Of a stretch of DNA of 64,000 nucleotides, positions 35,627 to 47,335 are shown piece by piece. The position numbers and the translations under genes are program-made. The first letter of the stretch is position 1. Each line of letters begins with the position of its first letter. The notes below the pieces were generated by a model, which worked only from the letters and a program-made list of their open reading frames with translations, searched no databases and was not told the origin of the DNA. Location of the stretch: positions 56,887,136 to 56,951,135 of the forward strand of contig OY720632.1 in NCBI GenBank assembly GCA_963169105.1, given 5' to 3'. Origin of the DNA: Ceriagrion tenellum (Eukaryota; Arthropoda; Insecta; Odonata; Coenagrionidae).

Positions 35627-35737
35627 ATGGCGGTGGAGAGCATTTACTCTTTCCTTGCATCCAGCGGCCGTAAAGTGAGCGAAGCTAAGAGCGCCGTTTG
35701 TCATTTTCTCTCCAAAATCTTCGGCGACGCCTGGTGA
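35627..35737 (+). other. Short open frame, candidate first coding exon
   Basis: The ATG at 35,627 lies in AAAAATGGCGG, which has A at -3 and G at +4. It also resembles the TISU/YY1 element that overlaps start codons of genes with very short 5' UTRs. The frame reads MAVESIYSFLASSGRKVSEA, then KSAVCHFLSKIFGDA, and would stop at TGA 35,735. Before that stop, CTG/GTGAGA at 35,733/35,734 is a near-perfect splice donor, so the exon may end at 35,733 in phase 2. The sequence is GC-richer and more protein-like than its surroundings. I recognise no family, and no following exon was identified. It may be a real first exon, a pseudogene piece or part of an unknown repeat. Confidence 0.35.
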
Positions 35738-35841
35738 GAAGGTATAAGGTTATTGCCTTAGCCCTTCCTCCCTTCACCTATACCGTACCCCTTTATTCTC
35801 TCCGCGATATTTTTTATCTCCGCGGCGAAAACAGAAGGGAG

Positions 35842-35883
35842 TTAAGTTCAAATATGGATGAGCTAAGTTCAAATATGGACAAG
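35842..35883 (+). repeat. Two-copy 21-bp tandem repeat
   Basis: TTAAGTTCAAATATGGATGAG is followed directly by a second copy with three changes. In one open frame it would encode ELSSNMD twice, but that frame has no other support. Confidence 0.75.
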
Positions 35884-38800
35884 GCAGTTTTCTTATCTCC
35901 AAGACGTTGTATGACGATCAGTTTATGCCCACTCTTACCTAATGTACCAACTGCGCTGATGCAACGCATACTCGATAGAAAAGTTTGAAGTCTTACCGAC
36001 GTTGTGTTTCTTGAGTGTATCATATTTTATGTATTTAAGACCACTTTTAGCTTCCAGCTTCTGCACCCACCCCCTTCATCCGCTCTCTCCATTATGATAT
36101 CCACTTGTTTTTTTACGACGATCAAGACTCCTTTTTTTTCATCTAGCTCCCATCATCGTGACGGAAATATCATGAAGTCTTTTTTACGCACCTCCTCCGC
36201 TATTTAAAAGTATGTGGCTCCTTCATTTACTATTTATCAGCTCGAGTTCCAAAGAAGTAAAATTATAAACGCTAAAGTAAGTGAAATTACCCTGAAAGGT
36301 AGAGTAATCTTCGTTAATGGTGGTGGTGCTTCGAGGTCGGGTCTTTGGTTGAGGAGGAGAGATAGTGTAAGGCAATGAAATGTGTTGGACGTTTGGAGCA
36401 GGGGTCTTCGAAGCCGACGACGGCATTCACCTTTTCTGTGACTTCCACTGAGAAAATTACATGCGCACTCTTGGCCGCTCATTTGTCCATTAGCTTTTAG
36501 GATTGGATATTTGGGGAGGCGACCGACGGCTAAGTTCATTTTCATCATAGGGGATAGGTAAGGGAGGAAGGGTGGATAGAAACCCGACGTCGGCATTAGC
36601 CTGCTCTTAACGAAAGGCGCCAAGGAGACCATGGTTCAACGTCTCATTCGACAGACGGAGTACTGTACTTGAAGTGCCGTCTACAAGACACTCAAATAGG
36701 GATAGGGTTCCCTCTGGAAAACATCCGCATCTGTAGGGATGTGAACCCTGGCCGACCTCATTAAATTATTGGAATAATAATAATTATTGTGCGGAATATA
36801 ACTGAACCTTTACCATTTTTACACGCTTAATAATTTGAAGGGATATTTTGGTAGTTGGGAATATTCTAGCTGTTCCGCCAAACCTCACTTTCCACTATTC
36901 TGTTCTTTCTTTGCCGCAGGCGCCACTCTGTTTCTTACAACTACACTCTGCGGGGATACTGCTGCACTAGACCGCATCTATAGCCCCACCTCCTTCGGCT
37001 ATCTCTCACTTCTACTCTCCTCTCCGTGCCCCAACCCGCTTGCTGGAACCCCTACTCCCCTCTGAGGCATTTCCACGATATCTTCGGATTTCTTAAGCCA
37101 ATTTCGTGGTCCCCCATACGTGTTTCTTCCTCCTCTGGTCTCTCTCCGACCCCAGCGCAGAAGTATTCCCCCGCGTTATGTACTTTTCATCGCTCACCCT
37201 CTTGAATTTTCTAGGATCCCTCGGGAGGCCATTCGGCTAAAGCACAGGTGGAGGTTGTGGCGAGGGCGGTCTGGGGAGTCGGGCATACGTCGTCTTGGAT
37301 CTCATGGATTGCGGCTTAAGGAAAAATTGGAAGAGATAGTCATGGTTCACTTCATTTTGCTGTTCTCGCATCGTAACCTCATTTATTGACCATCACCATC
37401 TATGTGGTTGTTCCTCATATATGATGGCACCTGATGGACGTGGCGTTGGGAGTGTTTCCTTAGTGTATAACCTTCCACTCGAGCACTGCGTACCATATAA
37501 TTTGTAATTGAAACGATTCTAAAATTGTCTTGTTAGCTGCAAAAAATCATAATTTAAGGTTAACCCACCGCGACAGTGGCTTAGTAAGCACGACCTTCGC
37601 TCTGGTGCCATTATATATAGACTTAAGGCGCAAACACCTTGTTCCTAGACGAGACCATCAATCGAGGATAACCACGAAGTTGATTTTGTGCTGAAGTACT
37701 CCGCATTGACAAAAAAGGGGCAGAATCGGACTTCCTTGAACAATTTGAAATTATGTATGCTGCTACTAACAAAAATGTGAAACTTCTCAATGAATGTGTT
37801 GCTTCCTTTCTATTATCCTCTATTATCTATAACATTTCCCCCACCACCACCCATTGACAGAAGGTGACCGTGACGCACGTCTCTGACGTCAATGAACCGC
37901 CTTTACTTCTCTCTCCGCCCCCCCTCCCCCCTGTCTTTTCTCTATGTATTGACTCTCATATGATGTAAATGTACCTCGAAATTGATTGCTGTACAGTCGA
38001 AACCTGAGTCGGCTATAAACTTTTAAGTGTGGAGTATATTAAGCTATTTTTTCGTCATGTCTGTGACAATTTTTCACAAGGTTGCGCCTTCAACTATTAA
38101 TTTTACCTAGTTTGTCACTTCCCTTATGTTGGGATCGGCAATCGCCAGGACATCGTTATCGCAAGCTTTCGACTTCTATTAGCATTTGCGCACAGGCCTC
38201 AGCCGCCAGGAACGCTGGATTGACGATGTTATTACTCCTTTTGACTTTTAGACGGTCGTAATTTCTTGGTCATGATATTAAGATATGCTTTGCGGTTATT
38301 TTCCTTTATTTAATTGATTTTAATTACTATTTATATATACTTTAAATAATATTATTTCCTCCTCTTCTTACGGGATTCACCCGCTTCGTTGTTTTTCCGA
38401 CAACATTTCTTCTCCTCTCCTGAAGGCGTCCTTAGGTCAAAGATGCCTCCAAATGCCTACAAAGAGGAGGATAAATGTCGAAAACAACTTCGAGGCCGAA
38501 TCTTGAAAGAATAAACGGAAAGAATACCTGCTCGCAGCGGAAACCTTAAACAGAACTTAATATTATTTCCTGTTTTTTTCGATCCCGGCATAACAAAATC
38601 ACGCTCATTCCAGCCACTGACCCCTCTTATTCCATTCTTTAACAGCTGCCTGTCTTTTCTCGCTATAATTTTTCGTCCACACAGACCCAATATCCGTCCT
38701 CCGAAGCTTCGTCCTGTTGTTCCTTCATCACTGCGCATCATATCACAGAATGCCCTCTGGCAATCTCAGAATTTCAGCCAAAACCCTGTTTCTCCTCCCC

Positions 38801-41800
38801 CAACCGCTGTCTTTCCCCTCTGTTTGTCCCTTATCGCTTAATTGTCGTGCTCGACTCATCTTCCCGGCCTCTACCCTATACCCCAAAGCCCACAAACTCT
38901 AACAGAACCTGCTTTTCTATGACAAATTCTTGCCCACCCTATATCTTTTATATGAAATTCACTGATCGTTGTATGTCTATAAGCTCTATTGAACGGGCAT
39001 CCTTGAGGTCCAATGGATTTGAAATATAGTGGAAATGCGGATAGTAACCAGAAAACTAACATATATGTGGTTAAACTCCTGATAGCAATTTTTAAGGGTT
39101 TTTTAACAACTGAAGTCCCTGTAATAAAAACTTTGCATTCGGCACAGCTATTTGCTTCTCTTAATTATGTACTCTCAACAGAAAAGATTGGAAGCTTCAG
39201 TATCAGTTGATTGTAATATTTTTTCTATTCGATTTTTTATGCAATTTTTTATGCAAATGATTAACATTTCTTTGGTGCACTAATCATCTCTGTAAAAATA
39301 AATCCTTGGCTTTGCATGGAGACTTATACCCTGAGTCGTAGCTTAAATGATCATTGTAAGATTTGCAGCGAGAGTTTGCGTGGCACTTTTTTTCCAAATA
39401 TATTCATGTGTAGTTTGTTACTGCAAGGTAGTATTTATGTGTATTTTTCACGCAACTGAAAAAATCTCTTTATTTATTGCAACTGCTTCATCGTTTTTCT
39501 TTTTCTCGTTGAATCAAAACAAGTAACTACTCGTAATAATAAATAAACTACGTCAGCTCTTGAGCATCGCTGAGAAAGCCCTGAGTTTCAACTGGTCTTA
39601 ACGAGCCTTAACCTTGCCTATCCCTCTTCTCCAAAACAGGTACTATATGGTAGTTTGGAGCTGATGATATTGATGAGTAATTTTAGTAAGAAATTGGAGA
39701 ATAATAGTAAAGGGATCCGTGAAAATGGGTGTGGATTGTTGTAAAGGCAGGTAAAATTAAAGAATTGTATTGGAGGAAGAGTTGTGCCACTTGTACCTGA
39801 ACAACCTGCCTCACATTTTTAGTTTCTCCATCCTCGAATCCCTCACTTCCTCTTCTGTCTCTTTTCTCTCATTCCTCCTCTGCACTGTCCCGCCACCCCA
39901 TCTTAGACGTAGCCCTTCGATGAGGGTTAGTCGCCCGGGGATAATGATTGCGGAAATTATGCGGAGCAATCGCTTCGCGGAAGGAATGATTTAGTTAATT
40001 TCCCGTTTGCGACTGACTCTTAAGAAAACCGGAGATGGAAATAAAACCATAACGTGATGAACGCTCATTTCAGTAGGCCGAGAATTTTTTTCCGATAAGA
40101 CTTATCCATTTTGTAGCTCTTTTAAGAATTCTCTCAAGGGTTCAATCCTCTTTTCCCCTGATTTTTGCATAAGTTTCTTCCTTTCATCTTTGCCTTTGAC
40201 AAGATATTTCTTTGCGATAACTTTCCTCATCCAACGTTTTTATAATTTGTTTGAGGTAGACCTTAAGAAAAGGGTTGGTGCTTAGGGAGACAAGTTGCAC
40301 CGTTTACCTAAGGATGTCGGTCCAAACGGAAGTGGAAGAATTTTCAGGAATTGCTCGGATGTGAAAGCAATACTAATTCCAATGATAGGCTGTTGCTGCG
40401 TCGATTCAGTTTACTTATATATGTTTATTATAGACAAAAATCTGCTAAAGTATCTTTTATATGATGTAAAGTTAAAACGAACTTGCTTGCGTGTCAAATG
40501 ATCTGGCTTGTTTGAATGTACATTTCGTCCAGATCATGAGAATTGTCCAGTTTCACATGTCAAGTCTACATTTTGAACTCGTACTACATGTATAATTGCA
40601 TTTGCAATCCCTAGCAGGTGTCTCCGTAAAGGTTTTAACGTATTTTTAAAAGTCTGCGTTCTATTACGTAATATTTTGCAGAATTTCAGTAATTTTGCAT
40701 TCATTATATGCTAAAATGGGGGTGGTCAAAAAAGAGGCACTACATAATTAGTATTTAGCTGTTTTAGTCTGCAAGTTTTGCACCTTTTTTCATCAGTATC
40801 GTGCCAATAGACAACTTCATGATACTCACCGACCACAGCCAGCGAGGAAGCCTCTTATTTCCATTGGATTATAAGTGCGAATACCCTCCTAATCTAATGG
40901 TTTGAAACGTACTTATCTCTTTAAATGATAAAAAATACCTTTATTTAATATAAAAGTTGATTGTACTCGGTGTATTAATATTAATCAGCTGTGCCTGAAG
41001 TCACGATTAGTAAGCATGTTTGATAATTAATCCATACACCAATTTCTTCGACATTTAAACATTGAAGCCATAATGTTATCTTTGATAATTTTTCGTATAA
41101 TTTCTCCATCACACTCGGTGATAATATTCGGTGCAGCGTCGGTCATGCTCACGACATGAGACTGGATTTTTACCCCCTTTCTGTGGAATTTCAGAGTTTA
41201 TTTACATAACATCAATGTTTCCCTCGCTGCTTTAAGCCTCATCGCCTCTTTTCAGGGTGAATGTCGACATTTCGGTGCCTGCCACATGCATAATTTCCCC
41301 CCTTAATGGTGTCTTTTATATAATTTTTCCTTTAGGGCGAGCCACGCATGTCGGCGCTCAACGCCACTTCACCCCGTCTCTTCCCCTTACTCTTACGGCC
41401 CTGAGCCCCCTCACGTCTCCCTGACTATTCTGTTACTTTATCTTTATAGCCATACGTCCGTCCCTCACCTCCTCCTATCGCCTCCTCGCTCCTCCTATCG
41501 CCCCCAATCCTCCCTCACTCTCTTCTTCGGCCTTCCCAACCAACCCTCATCCAGAACCGTTTCCCTTTTCCATTCTGAATCAATTAATTAATGCATTTCC
41601 CATTTCATTTTAGCCCAGTCTAATAGTCTTATATATAATGTTTCGTGCTTTTCCAATTCTATAGGAATTAGAATGATTTTGTGATCAAAAGGATTATTAT
41701 TTTCAACAAATTTAGGTTATTCAGTATATTACTGAGGGAGAAATCTACTATAGTCTGAGGTTTAACTACGTTTCAGATGTAAATATTGTATGCCTTGCAT

Positions 41801-44800
41801 TAAATATTTAATTACTTCTACGGTACATTGATCTTTGTAGGGTAGAGAGAACATTCTTTCATCTATGTAGAGGTATAAAAGTTACTTTTTTGGATCAAAT
41901 AAGGCCTAATAACAATATTAAAATGTTGTCAGTGAAATAACGAAGTTTTAACTACGTAGTGGCAAGGTATTGGGTTATAAGGAGGGTCTCAACTTTTTGT
42001 GTCAATGCTCATTCATAATTTAGTTCCAGAGACTCCTTAGCAAAGCTAAAGTAAACGGCGTTCACTTGTCTAGCTGTGACAGATTTACTGGGTCATAAAT
42101 CGGTACGCGATGGAATTTGACCTCAAAAATTATGTAAAATCATTGCTTCTTAAAATACACTTAAATACCACCACAAATTTCGCGAAAACGATTTTTTGGC
42201 AAATAACGTGGCGACGAAACCTTAAATCTCTGCAAGATACCTCGCTATTCTTTTATATGGCTCCCTTGTCTCAAGATCTTCCTCTTAAACTTTCTTCTGC
42301 CCTCCAGGGCTCTCCTTTATCTCTCTGACACAAATTTCATTCACAAAAATTTCTTCGATTAGATTCCCCCGATACTCTTTCTATCCTATGTATCGCCTTC
42401 GTTCCTGGGCCTTTACTCACTAGTCTCCGTCATTTCTGCTTTCACCTGAGGGAGTCTGTCCTCTCATTAGATCCCTAAGGGAGGGTAGAACACTACTTCA
42501 ATGCCTGTCATTCTTTCCCTTCAATTGCACTCTTATTTCCATTTACGTGCAGGATCAGGTAGAAAACCTAATCTTCGCCATTGAGTAATACATTTTTTTC
42601 TAATACAAAGGTTCGGTGAAGTGTGTGAATTGCGCTCTACCTTGGTCGGAGAAATTTGGCCCTCACAATGTCGCCCATTTGGCGCATAATTTCCTTTTCC
42701 TGCTTTGATTCCCAAGTGGAATAGAAGTTTTCACTGTGGCTCACTTAATTCAAATTACAGTTTTTAATATTTACATTCAGAATTAAGTTTGAAGATAAGT
42801 AGTGTGAAATATAGATATGGTACAAACTCTACAGTACGAACACAGCTGCTCGTGTAGTACACCCACTAATACAAAATGAAACGAACGAGTTGGAAGAATG
42901 GGACCGGAAGTTACGCTTGGCATTCTTCGTGTTCGTTCATTTCCTGTCCCACACTTGTTCATCACAGCACTGCCCCTTGACTGATCGTCATGTTTATTTC
43001 CCGCATCCTTCTACCTATTCTCTTCTTTCCTCTTTTCATTTCGACCAATTCAAAAACTCGATCCACACTCCGATCTCGTCACTCACAAAATCACACACTT
43101 CACAAGCGGTCATGTAAATTCGTCTTCTTTCGTCTCTTCATTTATTCGAGGAAACTCGCCGTTTTAAGCTGGATCCTCCCATTCAAAATCCATCTAACGG
43201 CAATCTATCACTTTCTTCTGTTGCGTTTTTCGCTTCGCCTCACTCCATCTATCAGGCCTCACTCAGCCTCGGTCCTCCTTCTCTCCTATTCCACTGTACC
43301 GACTTCGTCCGTGACTCATAATTTAACAATTTCTCTTTTCTCTCCTATCTATCGCAACTAATACTCTCTGGAAATACATTACGCTAACTTTTCTTTAAGG
43401 ATTTTTCCCGAGTCTCCTTTTCCCTAATGCTTTCTATCATTCGTCTCGTCTCCCCTACATCATTAAAAGAGCGATTATGTATTGGTACGCAGGTTTTCGC
43501 GGCGAGAAACGGCTTTCCTCTGCAATTTCTGGTTCCTCATCCATGTATGTAGTCTAGGAAGACAACAGTAACGCAAACTTTCCTGCAGTTTTACCAGAGA
43601 CAAGGGTAATAAAGCCTCAGCCAATAAAGCCTCATCTTACCAAATCTCCAGCCAGCTTAAATCCCCAGTTATGTCCTACTATCTCATCGAAATTGTGGTT
43701 CTACATCTGCACCGTGCGTAATCATGCACTTGCCGAATGCAGAGTGTACAGTCCAGAATGCAAACAGCGGATGTGACCCGATTTGTACTTATTTTACCTT
43801 TCTTAGGTGGCAGAATTAGCGAAACAACGGTTGCTTGGGTACGTTTGGTACAGTTGATGTTGTATGTGATCCTCTGAATACTATATTTGGGTAGAAAAAT
43901 CGATTACATTTTTCAGCAAATCTTTTCTTAAACCTTCTTTCTTTTCAACTTATAATGATTTTTTTAAATAATGACTAGTGTTTCGACTTATCTTTCTGAA
44001 AACGATTCGGCCTAAAACCTTGGCGTGCCATTTGATATTATTTTTATATTTAATGCATATTTTACAATCTAAAACTCCTTGTTTGAGTAACAAGCCCAAA
44101 TATCTATGTATCATTATCACATTGTTGCCCACATATGATATTATGCAGGAGAATGTGGATTAGCATTAATACCTGAATTAGCATCCTACCTCCAGAATGA
44201 CATCAAATAACTAATCCTTTAGAGATACTCGCTGTATCACTCATTTGCCCAGCAGGTAGAAATTCCGGGACTGATCTGATGGTCAGATTTGAGCTCTTTT
44301 GCTGGAGACCGATTATTGATAGGCAGTCTTCTGTTTTATGCATATTTTTTTCTTTTGTAATATAAAAACCCCAGTGGGCTCCATATTTTTATTCATGCAA
44401 CAGCACACGCAGAGTTCTAACAACCTTTTTTTGTCATTTTTATACATGTCTATCAAACATTTATGATAGACTCTTTTGCCTTAGACAAATCGATGAAAGC
44501 AGGTATTAGGATCAACTATTTGTTTTGTAGCAAAAATTCGATTCCTCACTCAGAGAGTTTTTCAACGCTGGGGAAAACCAAGGATGACTTTCAATAATTG
44601 ACTGATTCGAGAATTACAGAATGTGTAAAGTACATATGACATGTACCCAGGTACAAGATTAATGTTGTTCTGAGAAGAGAATTACCGTTATACATGTACA
44701 GTATTAAAAAAATGATTGGAATTTGAATCCACCTAGTATACTGAATAAATCCACCTAGTATGCTGAAAATCTGAAAAATACTCTCGCTATCTACGAATTG

Positions 44801-46530
44801 AGATTGCCATCTTAATGGCTTCACAGAGGATTATTCCTCCCATTTTATAAGATCTCCCAGTGTATTGGGATGGCCAATCAAACCTTACCGTTTTTGAAGA
44901 AGCCTTCCTCCCGTCCCATCTTCTCCAACTAAATTGCTTCTGGCATTCATTCCCTCCACTGTCCTCTCCTTTTCTTCCACCATCTTTCTTTTTCCAATTG
45001 TCTCGTCTTCTCATCTTCAACTGCCTCTCTCTCATTTCACACTCATCTCCTGTTTTAATTGGTTCTTCGATCCACCATTATCGCACCTTTGCCAGCTTCG
45101 AGGTTCCTTTTTTCTCCTTTATCCACCTCTAGTCATCTTCACTCCCTCCCACTTTCCCCGAATCCATTGTATTTTTATGTTCCTTTACAGGTGGCAGCAT
45201 ACACTGCGGCTGTAAGCCACGTGGTCGAATCCACTAGTCCTAAAAATAAATGGGTTGTGAATTACTGTTAGAAAAATAAGTGGAAGACATTCCTGTATGA
45301 ATTATGTTAATTTCTTTTTATTTTAAATGTACTATTCATTTTACAGGCTTTTTTTAAGAAATTAACACAGTCATTTAAATAAACTTTATTTGAGATACCA
45401 AATAAAACGCAATCCGGATCTTCAAATCTTAATTGTTAAAGAAAAATAAGGTTGTGTGTTCCAACAGTCTAGGTCGTATGGGTGGTTTTTTTATTGTGCA
45501 TTGCTGTACCAAACCAGGTCCTGTTTGATTCTTTTAAATAATGATTTTGGGATAACTATGATAATATCTATTATCAGATTAAAAGTTTGGTTACTCACAG
45601 CCACACCTCAAACAACGTTATATTTTTTTTCAACAAGAAATTTACGTGAAAAAATTGTAGCGCATTACTTACGAGTTGCTCCAGCTGACGCAAGCAGTCG
45701 TCCATTAGCAAAGCAAACGCGAGGTCGCCAACCGTTCCTCCGCTTAGTGCATTTTTTCGCCCTCTCCGTTTCTTCCGGAGCCAGTCTCACTGTTCATTCA
45801 TCACTCTCATCCTTCATTCCCCACCCTCCACGGCCCCCACATTCCCGCCAATCGGTTGCTCCTAGAATCTATCCACCATTCAACTCCACGCCACGTTTTT
45901 ACATCACCCTCAGTATTTCGCACCCTATTACTTATGTGGCCGGGAGACCGTGTCTTCCTTCCGTATGATAATGCCCTCCCCTTCCAACCGTCCCGGCTAC
46001 GCATGCCGCTCCGCTTCACTTCCGCATTCCCCTCTCCTCAGCTATTGATGTTCCCGGAGACTTTTTGCATTCCCTCCCGAGTCTAATGTCCTCTCCATTA
46101 TGCCCATGCACATGTCTCATCTTTTTTGTTATCTTCCCTATTTTGGAAGAATGCATCGCGGGTCTGGGATCGGGGTATTCTATGCTACGTTGTGTATAAC
46201 AGACAAGTCTTAATATATTTTAAAATATGATACATATCCAAATAGGCAATAATTTTTTAATATTGCAAAGATGTACACATTTTCCTCAACTTTAAATCAC
46301 TTTAAGTGATGTTACACGTCGCTGCGTAAAAGTCAATGCTGTTGTGGAATGATAACGGTGTGCCGCCAGAAAAAAAATTAGTTTAGATTAAAATTGCGTA
46401 TGCTTAAGATGTCGCGTGAGGTATGATTAGACAGAGATTAAATTATTATTTAAAATTAATTACCAGTGATGACAATGGTGGCTGAAATTAAAAAATAAAG
46501 TTCCGATATGTGTCTAATTTTGGCTATTGT
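35884..46530. other. Intergenic sequence with pyrimidine-rich blocks
   Basis: More than 10 kb without a supported gene. Pyrimidine-rich plus-strand blocks lie at about 36,870-37,070, 41,395-41,580, 42,930-43,450 and 44,880-45,200, and from 45,730 to 46,120. An A-box-like sequence (TGGCTTAGTAA) occurs at 37,577-37,587 without a convincing B box. A small CxxC-containing frame on the minus strand at 40,726-40,830 is discussed in the findings. A two-copy 22-bp repeat lies at 44,726. Confidence 0.5.
44726..44769 (+). repeat. Two-copy 22-bp tandem repeat
   Basis: AATCCACCTAGTATACTGAA plus two bases is repeated immediately with two substitutions. Confidence 0.8.
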
Positions 46531-46536
46531 TCTCAG

Positions 46537-46592
46537 TGGCTTAGTGGTGGGAACAGAAGAGGCGGGCGATACACCTACCGTTTAATCCACCC
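46537..46592 (+). repeat. Possible decayed tRNA-like SINE head
   Basis: TGGCTTAGTGG at 46,537-46,547 matches the polymerase III A box. CGTTTAATCCAC at 46,579-46,590 resembles a degenerate B box at a tRNA-like spacing. The arms do not fold convincingly and no body or tail was recognised. Confidence 0.25.
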
Positions 46593-47167
46593 TTGATAAC
46601 ATGTTTCCAATATTAAAATAAAATGGACATGTATCACATATCTAGGTCAGAGGTCAGAGTTCGCAATAACTGCAAAAAAATAGCAAAAGATCATTTTCAG
46701 GTGACGTTCAAACCACAAGTGGCCCTTAAAAACCTTTTTGTAAACTGCATAGACCCGTTGTAAAAATGTGGGATATAGAGCATCAAGTGCGGGGACTTTA
46801 TGCCCTTTAGCTCCTTCCGATCAGAGAGAGAATTCCGACGTTTTTTTCTTTCGTTTTACGTGCTCCTTTTTCCAGTTCAATATTTTAACGAAAACATACT
46901 GATCGAGTTTTGCTTTTCATGAATGGCATTGCATTCCCCCGTCCTCACCAAATGCTATCATTTACTCCTACAAGAATTTACCAATAAGTTATGTCCCACA
47001 TTTGTTCTCAAAAACTATATATTCTACGGAGAGAAATTACACATGAAAAAATTATGTTTTATCTACTCACTCTATTTTCCCACATACTCTCTTTCGATTT
47101 CTGTTGGCTTCTTCTGGCTTGTGTATGCCCTGTCGGTACCAGTACTCGCTCTGTTTATCGAGTCAGT

Positions 47168-47335
47168 TTTTCACTCAAAAATTATTCTAAATGGATTAGA
47201 AAGTCTCCAGAGGAAGACCCAGGAATAATTTGCCAGAACCGAATTACTGGGGAAGTGCATAGGAAGAGCCACCAGGAAGTAAGGGACCTAGTATTGGTTA
47301 TGAAAGGGAATAGGTCTACAGTCAACCAATCGTAA
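47168..47335 (+). pseudogene. LINE ORF2 C-terminal fragment, copy 3
   Basis: One open frame carries SLKNYSKWIRKSPEEDPG, then ITGEVHRKSHQEVRDLVLVM and NRSTVNQS before the stop at 47,333. The blocks align with FLKNIIEGKIEG, RVHRKRYQEVRVLALD and WRAAVNQS of copy 2, although IIEGK is degraded. Only the last 55 codons of ORF2 remain. The frame stays open further upstream, but that part has no LINE similarity and is probably chance. Confidence 0.72.

Noticed and set aside
36640..36770. Minus-strand GGGTTCACATCCC as a B box of a SINE
   Set aside because: No A box, no cloverleaf and no body similarity to the other SINEs could be found.
45456..45968. 170-codon open frame on the plus strand
   Set aside because: Its second half coincides with a C/T-rich block, no homology is recognisable and other frames are equally open.
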